A stretch of 64,000 nucleotides of DNA from Proteus vulgaris (GTDB lineage: Bacteria > Pseudomonadota > Gammaproteobacteria > Enterobacterales > Enterobacteriaceae). Location: positions 2,790,001 to 2,854,000 of the forward strand of contig NZ_CP090064.1 in assembly GCF_023100685.1 (NCBI RefSeq). Direction: 5' to 3'. Both the position numbers and the translations under genes were made by a program. Each line of letters begins with the position of its first letter. Position 1 is the first letter of the stretch. Shown in pieces: positions 1 to 9,297 of this stretch. Under the pieces are notes generated by a model, which did not search any database, was not told where the DNA came from, and saw nothing but the letters and a program-made list of their open reading frames with translations.

Positions 1-1134
1 TAAGCCTTGAACGAATGCCCCTAAAATCGCACCACGACGTCCACCGGTCGCATTACCAAATACCCCAGCTGTTGCACCCACGAAGAAATGAGGAACCACA
101 CCAGGAATTATTACTGTCCAATCTAAAGCATACAGAATAAACATGCCGATAACACCCGCAGCAAAGCTACTTAAAAAGCCAACTAATACCGCATTGGGTG
201 CATAAGGGAATACAACTGGGCAATCTAAAGCAGGTTTTGCATTAGGAACTAACTTATCTGAAATACCTTTAAATGCAGGAACAATCTCAGCAATAACCAT
301 ACGCACACCTTGCAGAATAATATAAACACCTGCTGCGAAGGTTATAGATTGCATTAACGAGAACATAAACCAGTTTTTACCACCACTAACTTCACGAACA
401 AAAGTATCGCCCGCAAATAAACATGTGATGACAAAAATAATGCCCATAGTAAAGGCAATTGCGACTGGCGTATCACGTAAAAATAGCAAGCTTTTAGGCA
501 CATTCATCTCTTCTGTTGAATGCTCTTTATTACCAAATTTACTGCCGATAAAGCCCGCAACGACATAAGAAATAGTTGAGAAGTGTCCTAATGCCACATC
601 ATCAGAACCGGTAATTTTTTTCATATAAGGGTGTGCAATGGCTGGGAAAAACACCATTGAAATCCCAACAACTAATGAACCTACCGCAACTAATACAGCG
701 CCTTCTAAGCCTGCTGTTGCCAGAATAACTGCCACCATCATTGACATAAATAATGTATGGTGACCCGTTAAGAAAATAAATTTCCACGGTGTTAAACGAG
801 CAATTAGAATATTAATCAACATGGCAAAGAACATAATCAGAGCCATTTCTTTACCAAAGCTTTTTTGTGCAATAGAGACAATTGCCTCGTTATTAGGCAC
901 AACACCTTGAATGCCAAATGCATGTTGGAAAATCGTTGAGAAATCACCCAGTGAGTTAATGACAAGACCGGCACCAGCACCTAAAATCACAAAACCCATA
1001 ATGGTTTTTACCGTGCCTTTAATACATTCCGTAACTGGTTTTTTCTGGGCAATTAATCCAATCAATGCGATCAAACCCACTAAAATAGAAGGCTCTGAAA
1101 GCACATCACTCATTAGAAAGCGGAAAAAGTCCAT
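1..1134 (-). CDS. PTS ascorbate-type EIIC permease (UlaA/SgaT family), 3' end cut by window edge
   Basis: I translated the minus strand from the ATG at 1134; 378 codons stay open to position 1, so the C-terminus is missing. The product is a polytopic membrane protein with many hydrophobic segments (for example the stretches beginning PSILVGLIALIG and MIFFAML-like repeats) and the GHHTLFMSMMVA region typical of the UlaA/SgaT EIIC family. It would transport and, with EIIB and EIIA, phosphorylate a sugar acid such as L-ascorbate in the inner membrane. The EIIB and EIIA genes lie directly upstream on the same strand, giving an A-B-C operon order. The LacI-type regulator next door differs from E. 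coli UlaR (DeoR type), so the true substrate may not be ascorbate. Confidence 0.85.
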   Translation of the reverse strand, partial: MDFFRFLMSDVLSEPSILVGLIALIGLIAQKKPVTECIKGTVKTIMGFVILGAGAGLVINSLGDFSTIFQHAFGIQGVVPNNEAIVSIAQKSFGKEMALIMFFAMLINILIARLTPWKFIFLTGHHTLFMSMMVAVILATAGLEGAVLVAVGSLVVGISMVFFPAIAHPYMKKITGSDDVALGHFSTISYVVAGFIGSKFGNKEHSTEEMNVPKSLLFLRDTPVAIAFTMGIIFVITCLFAGDTFVREVSGGKNWFMFSLMQSITFAAGVYIILQGVRMVIAEIVPAFKGISDKLVPNAKPALDCPVVFPYAPNAVLVGFLSSFAAGVIGMFILYALDWTVIIPGVVPHFFVGATAGVFGNATGGRRGAILGAFVQGL

Positions 1135-1144
1135 GATAGGCTCC

Positions 1145-1432
1145 TTATAACGCGCCTAATTCACGTAATGCAACAGAAAGTTTTTCTTTCATCGCAACTT
1201 TATCAATCATATTATCCAGTGAAACTACTCTTCCATTTACGGCTTGAGAATTAAGCTGTTCTGCAATATCACGAGTTCCAACATAGATATCACTTGGCGT
1301 ACCTTTTGCTGAACCCAAATCAACGTGATCCACCTCTGCATTGACAGCGAGATCTTTTAAAATACTTTTGATACTCATTTCCATCATTAAGCTACTGCCT
1401 AAACCATTTCCACACACAACTGTAATTTTCAT
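1145..1432 (-). CDS. PTS EIIB component (UlaB/SgaB-like)
   Basis: A 95-residue cytoplasmic phosphocarrier. The N-terminus MKITVVCGNGLGSSLMM contains the EIIB P-loop CGNGLGSS, with Cys7 as the phosphorylated residue; length and motif fit the SgaB/lactose-type EIIB fold. It takes phosphate from the EIIA encoded just upstream and passes it to the substrate carried by the EIIC downstream. The three genes are closely spaced (30 bp from EIIA, 10 bp to EIIC), so they form one operon. Confidence 0.88.
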   Translation of the reverse strand: MKITVVCGNGLGSSLMMEMSIKSILKDLAVNAEVDHVDLGSAKGTPSDIYVGTRDIAEQLNSQAVNGRVVSLDNMIDKVAMKEKLSVALRELGAL

Positions 1433-1462
1433 GGTATTCCCCTTGGTAATTTTAAATTGTCA

Positions 1463-1906
1463 TTAATAGTTGTTGATAACTGCTAATACATCCGCTTTGC
1501 TTTTCGCATTAAATAGCGTTTGAATATCTTTATCGTTATCAAAAAGTTCGGCTAATTTCATAATGGCATTAATATGGCTATCGTTATCTGTTGCAGCTAA
1601 AACAATCAGTAATTTCACCGGATCGTTTTCATCAGCACCAAATTCCACTCCTTGCTCAACAATCGTTAATGCAAGAGAAAGTTGGTTAACACCATCTTCA
1701 GGACGAGCATGAGGCATCGCAATACCCGGACCTAAAACATAATATGGCCCTATTTTTTCATGTGATTTGTAAATAGCATCGATGTAACGAGGTTCAACGC
1801 ACCCTTTATCAACTAATGGCTGACACGCCACTTTAACGGCTTCTCGCCAATCGCTAACGCTTGGAACCACTTGTACCACATCAGGTGTTAATAATGTTTT
1901 AAGCAT
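1463..1906 (-). CDS. PTS EIIA component (UlaC / fructose-mannitol EIIA family)
   Basis: A 147-residue EIIA-2 domain protein. The active-site histidine lies in the motif AMPHARPEDG near residue 68. It accepts phosphate from HPr and donates it to EIIB. It is the first gene of the minus-strand A-B-C operon and faces the LacI-family gene across 227 bp containing two palindromic operators, so transcription is probably controlled from there. Confidence 0.88.
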   Translation of the reverse strand: MLKTLLTPDVVQVVPSVSDWREAVKVACQPLVDKGCVEPRYIDAIYKSHEKIGPYYVLGPGIAMPHARPEDGVNQLSLALTIVEQGVEFGADENDPVKLLIVLAATDNDSHINAIMKLAELFDNDKDIQTLFNAKSKADVLAVINNY

Positions 1907-1964
1907 CTTTGTAACCTCAATAAGACTCTCTTTGAGCTTCGTTATTAAGGATAGTAATCATTAA

Positions 1965-2012
1965 TGGTAGCGCTATCTAGATAGATCGTTCGTAATTGTG
2001 ATAGCGCTATCA
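1965..2012. promoter_or_regulatory. Twin LacI-family operators in the PTS/regulator divergent promoter region
   Basis: Two GCGCT-centred palindromes are seen: TGGTAGCGCTATCT at 1965-1978 and the perfect TGATAGCGCTATCA at 1999-2012. Their centres are 34 bp apart, about three helical turns, on the same face of the helix. A central CG flanked by inverted arms is the usual LacI/GntR-family operator form. The likely ligand-responsive repressor is the adjacent gene at 2134. Confidence 0.75.
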
Positions 2013-2133
2013 TTTTAATAAAATGTTAATTGCAGAAAATGCCAACAATTGACACTGTATTGTTTCAGCATAATAGAAAGATTTCAGGTAGGATCTGCGG
2101 TTAATAAAATAGGCTAAGCAAGCATAATCACAC

Positions 2134-3180
2134 ATGATCAAAACACGTAAGCGCCGAAATACAGGTCGCGTCACATTACAAGATGTCGCTAAACACGCTG
2201 GAGTCGGTTCAATGACCGTTTCGCGTGCATTACGAACCCCTGAGTTGGTCTCTGATAAGTTAAGAGAGAAAGTTAATCAAGCCGTAGAGGAACTTGGTTA
2301 TATTCCTAATGCCTCAGCAGGCGCGTTAGCATCGGCTCAAAGTCATATTATTGCAGTACTGTTACCCTCTTTCACAGATAAAGCCAGTGCTGATTTTATG
2401 CAATCTTTACAGCAAATATTAAATCGCCATCAATATCAAATTCTCGTTGGTTGTTATGAATATCAACCACATAAAGCCAGTGATGTGATTAATATGCTAT
2501 TACAAAGCAATCCTGCCGCATTGGTTGTCTTTGGATCACAACTCAGTCCCACTCATTTTTTACATATTAGTAATGCCAACGTGCCGGTTGTCAGTGTTGC
2601 AAGTCAATCTGATGAACAAGCCGCCATTAGTATTGATTGCTCTTATGAGCAAGCTGCATATGATTTAACTAGTCATTTAATCACCCAAGGAAGACGTTGT
2701 ATCGGTTATATTGGCGCTTTACAAGGCCAGCGTTTACACCACCAGCAAATAACAGGTTGGTCACGAGCCTTACTGAAAAATTATTTAAATGCTGAGCAAA
2801 GTGTCACTACACCTGATCCCGCATCTATGGCTTATGGTAGACAAGCTTTAACAGAAATTTTATTGCGGCAACCTGAATTAGATGCCGTTATTTGTAGTCA
2901 TGAGAGCATTGCGTTAGGAATGATTTTTGAGTGCCAAAGGCGATTAATTAAGATCCCTCAAGATCTGGCCATTGCTTGTTTGGAAGGCTCTGATAATAGT
3001 GATCAAATATCACCATCTCTTACGTCAATTCGTTTTGATTATCACAAAATGGGAAAAGAGGCAGGAAAACACCTTATCGCCCTTTTACAACGCTTAAAAG
3101 ACGAAGATGATAACGCTATATTCGAAGATACCGTTATCAACTATGCTTATCGCTTTGAAATAGGGCAAAGTACCCCTTAA
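2134..3180 (+). CDS. LacI-family transcriptional regulator, GntR-like
   Basis: A 348-residue regulator. The N-terminal HTH has the LacI form [24 protein letters not shown] (about residues 13-36), followed by the hinge [16 protein letters not shown] periplasmic-binding-protein-like effector domain of about 280 residues follows. Features such as GYIPN and FECQRR resemble E. coli GntR (gluconate repressor) rather than LacI itself. It is divergent from the PTS operon and probably represses it and itself through the twin operators. It ends tail to tail with the Nudix gene, overlapping it by 4 bp. The inducer cannot be read from the sequence. Confidence 0.88.
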   Translation: MIKTRKRRNTGRVTLQDVAKHAGVGSMTVSRALRTPELVSDKLREKVNQAVEELGYIPNASAGALASAQSHIIAVLLPSFTDKASADFMQSLQQILNRHQYQILVGCYEYQPHKASDVINMLLQSNPAALVVFGSQLSPTHFLHISNANVPVVSVASQSDEQAAISIDCSYEQAAYDLTSHLITQGRRCIGYIGALQGQRLHHQQITGWSRALLKNYLNAEQSVTTPDPASMAYGRQALTEILLRQPELDAVICSHESIALGMIFECQRRLIKIPQDLAIACLEGSDNSDQISPSLTSIRFDYHKMGKEAGKHLIALLQRLKDEDDNAIFEDTVINYAYRFEIGQSTP

Positions 3181-3719
3181 TCGACGGTTTCTCGGGTTTC
3201 TAAACGTGTACTGTTATTACGTGTTAACCAAAGAGAAAGCGCTTTTAGTGAATCTGGCGTGAATTCGTCACAACGCTCTGTGATTTCAGAGGGGGTTAAC
3301 CAGCACACTTCCTCTATTTCTTCTGCTTGCAGAGCGAAAGGCCCATGAGAAACACAACTAAATAGACTTCCCCAGACACGACAGCTTTTATCATCATAAT
3401 AAAATTGCCCATGTTCAGCGAAAGGAACCCCCGCAATGCCGAGTTCTTCTTCTGCTTCACGACGCGCGCTTTCCAGTAAATTTTCACCTTGTTGGACAAC
3501 ACCACCTGCTGTGGCATCTAACCAACCGGGATAAAAATCTTTTGTTTCTGTTCTACGTTGCGCCAAAATTTTACCCATCCCATCATGAACAACAATATAC
3601 GTTGCTCTATGTCGTAGGTTTTCAGCTCGCATTTGTTGACGTGTTGCTTGTGCAACGACTTCATTTTTATCATCAACAATATCAACCCACTCAACCAATG
3701 CCGTCTTTTCTTGTTCCAT
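3177..3719 (-). CDS. yfcD: Nudix hydrolase, YfcD family
   Basis: A 180-residue protein from the start [16 protein letters not shown] at 3719; the in-frame start nine bases upstream is less likely. The Nudix box is intact: a Gly, then five residues, Glu, seven residues and REAEEELGI, around residues 76-98, with metal-binding glutamates. Such enzymes hydrolyse nucleoside-diphosphate-linked compounds; the YfcD substrate is not established. Gene order (yfcD, yfcG, yfcH) matches E. coli. Confidence 0.88.
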   Translation of the reverse strand: MEQEKTALVEWVDIVDDKNEVVAQATRQQMRAENLRHRATYIVVHDGMGKILAQRRTETKDFYPGWLDATAGGVVQQGENLLESARREAEEELGIAGVPFAEHGQFYYDDKSCRVWGSLFSCVSHGPFALQAEEIEEVCWLTPSEITERCDEFTPDSLKALSLWLTRNNSTRLETRETVD

Positions 3720-3917
3720 CCTCAACAAACCTTTTTTAACCGATACTAAACGATCGTAATTTTTATCCTGAATATACCAAAATCACTATTTTTCACCACT
3801 ACAATAATCATACGAGACTTGTCTTATCCATCTTGCGCTTTTTTGCTTTTTATGATGTTAGAAGGCAGACTGTGGATATACTAAACATTTCGTGCCTACT
3901 TTACTTTGGAGCTTTCA

Positions 3918-4535
3918 ATGATTGATTTATATTATGCAGATACCCCAAATGGCCAGAAAATAACACTTTTTCTCGAAGAAGCAGGCCTACCTTATCAGTT
4001 ACATCGCATTGATATTAGTAAAGGTGATCAATTTAAGCCTGAGTTTTTAGCAATTTCCCCTAACAACAAAATTCCTGCCATCGTTGATAATTCACCAGCA
4101 GATGGAGGCGAACCACTCTCTATTTTTGAGTCTGGTGCTATTCTTATCTATCTAGCTGAAAAAAGTGGCAAATTAATTAGCCAAAATTTACGCGAAAAAA
4201 CAACACAACTACAATGGTTGTTTTGGCAAGTGGGAGGTTTTGGCCCCATGTTAGGACAAAATCATCATTTCACCCGCTATGCCACAGAAAAAGTCCCTTA
4301 TGCAATTAAACGTTATACTGAAGAAACACAGCGTCTATATAGCGTATTGGAAAAAAGATTAGCGCAATCACCTTACCTTGGTGGCCAAGAATACAGCATT
4401 GCGGATATCGCTACATATACATGGGCCCGTCTTCATGCTCACCACAATATTGATTTGGCTAATTATCCTGCGATAGAAAAATGGCTAAATAAGATCAACC
4501 AACGCCCAGCAGCTAAAAAACTCTTTGGTGAATAA
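3918..4535 (+). CDS. yfcG: Glutathione S-transferase family, disulfide-bond reductase YfcG
   Basis: A 205-residue cytoplasmic protein. The start at 3918 (MIDLYYADTPNGQKIT) is preceded by GGAGC at good spacing; a longer reading frame opens upstream at 3906. The N-terminal thioredoxin-like domain contains ISPNNKIPAI and the FESGAILIYLAE glutathione-binding element. The all-helical C-terminal domain contains LFWQVGGFGPMLGQNHHF, diagnostic of the YfcG/YghU group. E. coli YfcG reduces disulfides using bound glutathione rather than acting as a classical transferase. Confidence 0.93.
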   Translation: MIDLYYADTPNGQKITLFLEEAGLPYQLHRIDISKGDQFKPEFLAISPNNKIPAIVDNSPADGGEPLSIFESGAILIYLAEKSGKLISQNLREKTTQLQWLFWQVGGFGPMLGQNHHFTRYATEKVPYAIKRYTEETQRLYSVLEKRLAQSPYLGGQEYSIADIATYTWARLHAHHNIDLANYPAIEKWLNKINQRPAAKKLFGE

Positions 4536-4599
4536 AAGCAATTCATAATGTCAGGATGATATTTATTCTTTATTAGGTAAGATGATCAGGAGGATGGTG

Positions 4600-5505
4600 A
4601 TGAAAATACTTATCACAGGTGGTACAGGATTAATTGGCAAAGCATTAGTGTGTGAACTTGCACTGTCTAATAATGATATTACAGTGCTTTCTCGTTCTCC
4701 TCAAAAAGTCTATTCGCACTTTTGTAATGAAATCACCTGTTGGACTCAACTCAGTGATAAACAAAATCTTAATGGGTTTGATGCGGTCATTAATCTTGCT
4801 GGAGAACCCATTGCCGATAACCGTTGGACACCTGCTCAAAAACACAAACTCATTAACAGCCGTTGTGATTTAACTCAAAAATTAGTTGAGTTAATTAAAG
4901 CCAGCGACTCTCCCCCTTCTGTTTTCATATCTGGTTCTGCGGTTGGCTTTTATGGTGACCAAGGTGATTTGCAAGTCACTGAACAGACGCCAGCAAACCC
5001 TGAGTTTACACATGAGCTTTGTGCTGAGTGGGAGCGTATTGCTCTTGAAGCACAAACACCATTAACTCGTGTTTGTTTGTTACGTACAGGAATTGTACTT
5101 TCAACACTCGGTGGCGCACTACCTAAAATGAGTAAACCCTTTAAGTTAGGATTAGGTGGCAAATTAGGAAGCGGAAAACAGTATATGCCGTGGATCCATA
5201 TTGATGATATGGTCAGTGCGATTATTTTCTTGCTTAAGACTCAAGATGCTAAAGGCGCTTTTAACTTAACTGCACCTAACCCTGTACAGAATAAAGAATT
5301 TACTCGCTTATTAGGAAAAGCATTTAATCGCCCTGCCTTAATGACGGTTCCTGAAAGTGTATTACGTTTAGTGATGGGAGAAAGCGCCACATTAGTATTA
5401 GGCGGGCAACAAGCCATTCCTGAAAAATTACTCAGTGCTGGCTTTGAGTTTCGCTACCCACATTTAGAAGAGGCATTAAAAGATATTATAACCACAGGAA
5501 AATAA
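4600..5505 (+). CDS. yfcH: SDR39U1-type NAD(P)-binding epimerase-like protein YfcH
   Basis: A 301-residue Rossmann-fold protein of the TIGR01777/YfcH family. The nucleotide-binding motif GGTGLIGKAL is at the N-terminus, and the later NLAGEPIADNRWT and SGSAVGFYGDQG are family signatures. Three in-frame ATGs exist; 4600 is chosen because AGGAGG at 4588-4593 is then 6 bp away, whereas it abuts the ATG at 4594. The reaction catalysed is unknown. It lies downstream of yfcG as in E. coli. Confidence 0.9.
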   Translation: MKILITGGTGLIGKALVCELALSNNDITVLSRSPQKVYSHFCNEITCWTQLSDKQNLNGFDAVINLAGEPIADNRWTPAQKHKLINSRCDLTQKLVELIKASDSPPSVFISGSAVGFYGDQGDLQVTEQTPANPEFTHELCAEWERIALEAQTPLTRVCLLRTGIVLSTLGGALPKMSKPFKLGLGGKLGSGKQYMPWIHIDDMVSAIIFLLKTQDAKGAFNLTAPNPVQNKEFTRLLGKAFNRPALMTVPESVLRLVMGESATLVLGGQQAIPEKLLSAGFEFRYPHLEEALKDIITTGK

Positions 5506-5531
5506 TCTCTTTTTCTATTTTCAATAATTCG

Positions 5532-5690
5532 ATGTGACTAGTGCGAATAAATATTCTACCTAATAGATACTCTAAATAATTCAAGGTGTAGCTAGACGAC
5601 AAGTAAATGAGTCACTAGGAGCATACAATAGTATGTGACTAGTGCGAATGAACGCAGTCAACAACGCTACAACTTGAAGTATGACGAGTA
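5532..5690. repeat. Intergenic imperfect palindromic repeat with a partial second copy
   Basis: Between yfcH and ubiX lies a long imperfect palindrome. The outer arms CAAGGTGTAGC (5582-5592) and GCTACAACTTG (5666-5676) are complementary at 10 of 11 positions. The inner core CATACAATAGTATG is a perfect hairpin with an AATA loop. A 17-bp segment ending GACTAGTGCGAAT occurs at 5532-5548 and again at 5633-5649, so the left part looks like a truncated second copy. The form fits the dispersed ERIC/MITE-like intergenic repeats of enterobacteria. Confidence 0.6.
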
Positions 5691-5703
5691 ACGACGAGTA
5701 TAC

Positions 5704-6285
5704 TTAGCGGGCAGGCTTATCGCCTTCCCACCTTTGAAACAAATCATCAGGTAAATCAATCTCAAACTGATCAAGTACACGATTAACCGTTTGATTGACA
5801 ATATCATCAATGGTTTTAGGCTGAAAATAGAATGCTGGTACAGGTGGCATAATCACGGCACCTAACTCAGAAGCTTGTGTCATTAAACGCAAATGACCTA
5901 AATGCAGAGGCGTTTCACGCACACACAACACCAATTTACGCCCTTCTTTCAGCACAACATCTGCAGCACGAGTGACTAAAGTATCGGTATAACTATGAAC
6001 AATACCGGATAAACTTTTAATTGAGCAAGGTAAAATTACCATCCCACTGACACGAAACGATCCTGAAGAAATTGACGCACCAATATCGCGATCGTCATAA
6101 ATCACATCTGCTAAAGCATGGATATCTTTTAGTAAATAATCAGTTTCTAATGAAATAGTACGGCGAGCAGCTTGGCTAATCACTAAATGCGTTTCAACTG
6201 ACGGTACAGATTTCAGAATTTCTAATAAACGTATACCGTAAATTGCACCACTGGCACCGGTTAGCCCAACTATCAGCTTTTTCAT
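5704..6285 (-). CDS. ubiX: Flavin prenyltransferase UbiX
   Basis: A 193-residue flavoprotein-fold enzyme starting MKKLIVGLTGASGAIYG at 6285, with GAGG upstream. It makes prenylated FMN, the cofactor of the UbiD decarboxylase in ubiquinone synthesis. The motifs TGASGAIYG and SGSFRVSGMVILPCS are typical. It follows purF on the same strand, as in the E. coli cvpA-purF-ubiX operon, but an intrinsic terminator lies between them here. Confidence 0.95.
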   Translation of the reverse strand: MKKLIVGLTGASGAIYGIRLLEILKSVPSVETHLVISQAARRTISLETDYLLKDIHALADVIYDDRDIGASISSGSFRVSGMVILPCSIKSLSGIVHSYTDTLVTRAADVVLKEGRKLVLCVRETPLHLGHLRLMTQASELGAVIMPPVPAFYFQPKTIDDIVNQTVNRVLDQFEIDLPDDLFQRWEGDKPAR

Positions 6286-6335
6286 TATAATCCTCAGAAT
6301 ATATATCAACATAAATCATTATGATGATTAACCCT

Positions 6336-6378
6336 CAAAAAACAAGCGCCGATGCAGAACACGCTAGCATCGACGCTT
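6336..6378 (-). terminator. Intrinsic terminator between purF and ubiX
   Basis: On the minus strand a 12-bp stem with one mismatch (arms at 6367-6378 and 6344-6355, loop 6356-6366) is followed after one base by six T residues. It would terminate, at least partly, transcripts leaving purF. Confidence 0.75.
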
Positions 6379-6404
6379 TATAAGGGCATTATATTACCGA
6401 AAAA

Positions 6405-7922
6405 CTAACCTTCGTTATAGATTTCCAAGTTTTCTATTTCATTTTGATCACGAATTTTGTGTTCATCATCACGACGAAGATTTTCTAAATAATCTAGATA
6501 ATCTTGGTCGATATCTTTCGTTATATAAACACCATCAAATACAGAACATTCAAACTGACTAATATCAGGATTTTCTTCTTGTACAGCGGCAATTAAATCA
6601 GAGAGATCTTGGAAGATAAGCCCATCAGCACCAATTAATTTACGAATTTCATCCACTTCACGTCCATGAGCAATAAGCTCATTAGCGTTTGGCATATCAA
6701 TACCATACACATTAGGGAAGCGAACTTCTGGCGCAGCTGAAGCAAAATAGACTTTCTTCGCTCCTGCTTCTCTTGCTAACTCGACGATTTGCTCTGACGT
6801 TGTGCCACGAACAATAGAATCATCAATCAACAGAACATTTTTATCACGAAACTCTGCACGATTTGCATTCAATTTACGTCTTACTGACTTACGACGTTCT
6901 TGTTGACCGGGCATAATAAAAGTACGCCCCACATAGCGATTTTTTACAAAGCCTTGGCGATACGGTTTATTAAGAATATGAGCGATTTCTAATGCGATAT
7001 CACACGAGGTCTCTGGAATAGGAATGACCACATCAATCTGCAAATCTTCCCACTCTTTCGCAATTTTAGCGCCTAATTTTTGCCCCATACGCAAACGTGC
7101 ATTGTAAACAGAAATTTTATCAATAAAGGAATCTGGGCGAGCAAAATAAACATACTCAAATAGACAAGGCATTAATTGTGGATTTTCAGCACATTGGCGG
7201 GTAAAGAGTTGTCCTTGTTCAGTGATATAAACTGCTTCACCGGGGGCAACATCACGCAAGAACTCAAAGCCTAAAGTATCTAATGCAACACTTTCAGATG
7301 CGACCATATATTCATGGCGACCATCTTCTAATGTACGTTTACCGAGAACTAAAGGACGAATACCAAAGGGATCACGGAAAGCTAATAAACCATGGCCGAT
7401 GATCAACGCAACGCAAGCATAAGCACCACGTAATTTTTTATGCATTGCTGCGACTGCAGCAAAAATATTATCAGGCTCTAGAGGGAAATGGTCAAAACGG
7501 TCTAATTCATATGCCAATACATTAAGTAAGATTTCAGAATCAGAGGTGGTATTGATATGGCGACGCGCTGTTTCAAATAATTGTCGACGTAATAAATGCG
7601 CATTGGTTAAATTACCATTATGCGCCAACGTAATACCAAAAGGTGAATTCACATAAAAAGGCTGCGCTTCTGATGCACTAGAACTACCCGCTGTTGGATA
7701 ACGGACATGCCCTATCCCGATAGTACCTTTTAAACGCAACATATGACGGGTTTCAAACACATCTTTAACCAGTCCGTTAGCTTTGCGAAGACGGAAACCG
7801 TTGTTACCGTCTATCGTTGCAATGCCAGCTGCATCTTGACCTCGGTGTTGTAACACCGTTAACGCATCATAAATTGATTGGTTTACTGGATTCGCTCCAG
7901 CGATACCGACAATACCGCACAT
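6405..7922 (-). CDS. purF: Amidophosphoribosyltransferase PurF
   Basis: 505 residues, the full family length. It catalyses the first committed step of purine synthesis: PRPP plus glutamine to phosphoribosylamine. After removal of Met1, Cys2 of MCGIVGIAG is the glutaminase nucleophile. The C-terminal phosphoribosyltransferase domain carries the PRPP loop [18 protein letters not shown]. It is 30 bp downstream of cvpA and shares its PurR-controlled promoter. Confidence 0.98.
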   Translation of the reverse strand: MCGIVGIAGANPVNQSIYDALTVLQHRGQDAAGIATIDGNNGFRLRKANGLVKDVFETRHMLRLKGTIGIGHVRYPTAGSSSASEAQPFYVNSPFGITLAHNGNLTNAHLLRRQLFETARRHINTTSDSEILLNVLAYELDRFDHFPLEPDNIFAAVAAMHKKLRGAYACVALIIGHGLLAFRDPFGIRPLVLGKRTLEDGRHEYMVASESVALDTLGFEFLRDVAPGEAVYITEQGQLFTRQCAENPQLMPCLFEYVYFARPDSFIDKISVYNARLRMGQKLGAKIAKEWEDLQIDVVIPIPETSCDIALEIAHILNKPYRQGFVKNRYVGRTFIMPGQQERRKSVRRKLNANRAEFRDKNVLLIDDSIVRGTTSEQIVELAREAGAKKVYFASAAPEVRFPNVYGIDMPNANELIAHGREVDEIRKLIGADGLIFQDLSDLIAAVQEENPDISQFECSVFDGVYITKDIDQDYLDYLENLRRDDEHKIRDQNEIENLEIYNEG

Positions 7923-7952
7923 GAATAGATCCTCATCAGCCAGACGGAGAGG

Positions 7953-8444
7953 TTATATTCTCTCCGACACGAAACTTGACGCATTTTGCAGGTAGTCAAA
8001 GAACCACCTAATAATATGGTTGAATTGAGGAATAAGTTCAGAACGTTGCCAATCAGCGCTATCTGCCATAGGCGTAAATGCCCCTAAAACAAACAATAAT
8101 GCTGACACGATCAGCACGCCTCTTAATGCCCCGAAACAGACCCCCAAAACTCGATCTGTACCTGATAACCCTGTGCGTTGAACAAGAGAGCTAATCACAT
8201 AGTTCACAACAGCACCAACAATCAGTGTCGCAATAAACAGAGTGACTATTGCAATCCCGTTACGAACCAGTTCATCTTCAAACCGGGTAAAATAGACGGC
8301 AAGATAAGGATAAAACTGACTAGCAACAAAGAAACCACAACCCCAGGTGATGAGTGATAATGCTTCACGAACAAAGCCACGGATCAGGCTGACTAATGCG
8401 GAAAAACCAATAATGGCAATGATGGCGTAATCTATCCAGACCAT
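7953..8444 (-). CDS. cvpA: CvpA, colicin V production/inner-membrane protein
   Basis: A 163-residue protein with four hydrophobic segments, starting MVWIDYAIIAIIGFSALV. An upstream in-frame TTG at 8459 would add five residues. CvpA is needed for colicin V export in E. coli and affects envelope integrity and purine-linked phenotypes; its molecular role is unclear. It is the first gene of the purine operon here, 57 bp from the PurR box. Confidence 0.93.
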   Translation of the reverse strand: MVWIDYAIIAIIGFSALVSLIRGFVREALSLITWGCGFFVASQFYPYLAVYFTRFEDELVRNGIAIVTLFIATLIVGAVVNYVISSLVQRTGLSGTDRVLGVCFGALRGVLIVSALLFVLGAFTPMADSADWQRSELIPQFNHIIRWFFDYLQNASSFVSERI

Positions 8445-8487
8445 AAATTCTTTATCCAAAAATGATGCTCCGCATTAATACGGAAGC

Positions 8488-8516
8488 ATTCTAACAGAAA
8501 ACGAAAACGTTTGCGT
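8488..8516 (-). promoter_or_regulatory. PurR operator and promoter of cvpA-purF
   Basis: ACGAAAACGTTTGCGT at 8501-8516 reads on the minus strand as ACGCAAACGTTTTCGT, close to the PurR consensus and at the same place as the E. coli cvpA operator. A -10-like TAGAAT lies at 8488-8493 on the minus strand, so the operator overlaps the -35 region. Known biology: PurR with hypoxanthine or guanine represses here. Confidence 0.88.
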
Positions 8517-8628
8517 AATGCTAATTTTCACTAATTTCAAAATAATTTACGGCGATATGAAAAATCATAATCGCCGCAATAAGTTAACGCTTTGTTACAT
8601 CGCTCATCAGATGACTCATTTAGAAAAA

Positions 8629-9297
8629 TTAAGGCTTATATGCCCTTACCTCACCTTGTAAGCCTGTAAGCTCTTTTAAATGAGGCAAAATAGCCTGTAA
8701 TTCTGACTTAGATGCACTTGGCCCAATGTAAATTCGAGTCATTTGACCAGCAACAGGACGCGCGGGTACGGTATACACCGGGTAACCTGAGAAATGCATT
8801 TTCGCAATAATTTCTTCAACCTTCGCCGCATTTTTCAATGCACCTAATTGAACAACCCAAGCTTCACCTTTTGGTGGTTTGGTTTCTTGCACTGGTGGTG
8901 CTGGTGGTGGTGCTGGTGGTTGTACAGGTGGCGTGACCACCGGTGGTACAGGCGTTGGCTGTACAGGAGGTGTCGGCGTTGGTTGTACTGGTGGCGTAAC
9001 AGGAACAACGGTTGGTGGTTGTGGTGCTGTTGCCGTAGATTGTTCAACACCCGTGACTGCTTCAGAAAGCATTGCTTCAGAAGCGCCTTCTGATGGTGTT
9101 GAAGGCGTCGTTGTTTGCTCTATAGGAGCGATAGATTCAATTTCTTGTTCATCGCCTGGTTTGGGTACTAAAGGAATAGCGGCAAATTGGTCTTCGTTAT
9201 ATTTCTTATCGCCGTCAAGCAACGCAGGTAAAAAAATAACCCCTACTGCCACTAATACCACGGCTCCGACTAAGCGATTTTGAAATTTACTCGCCAC
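8629..9297 (-). CDS. dedD: Cell-division SPOR-domain protein DedD
   Basis: A 222-residue inner-membrane protein. The GTG at 9297 ([16 protein letters not shown]) is preferred because GGAG lies 7 bp upstream and it matches the E. coli N-terminus. One membrane segment (residues about 9-26) is followed by a long Pro/Val/Thr linker made of near-repeats such as PPVQPTP, then a C-terminal SPOR domain from about residue 148 that binds denuded septal peptidoglycan. Its start overlaps the 3' end of folC. Confidence 0.92.
   Translation of the reverse strand: MASKFQNRLVGAVVLVAVGVIFLPALLDGDKKYNEDQFAAIPLVPKPGDEQEIESIAPIEQTTTPSTPSEGASEAMLSEAVTGVEQSTATAPQPPTVVPVTPPVQPTPTPPVQPTPVPPVVTPPVQPPAPPPAPPVQETKPPKGEAWVVQLGALKNAAKVEEIIAKMHFSGYPVYTVPARPVAGQMTRIYIGPSASKSELQAILPHLKELTGLQGEVRAYKP

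Noticed and set aside
911..1150. 79-codon plus-strand frame opposite the EIIC gene
   Set aside because: The minus strand carries a clear continuous UlaA-type membrane protein over the same bases.
8848..9283. Plus-strand frames rich in Trp or Gly/Thr over dedD
   Set aside because: They are antisense shadows of the Pro/Val/Thr-rich repeat linker of DedD and have no ribosome site.
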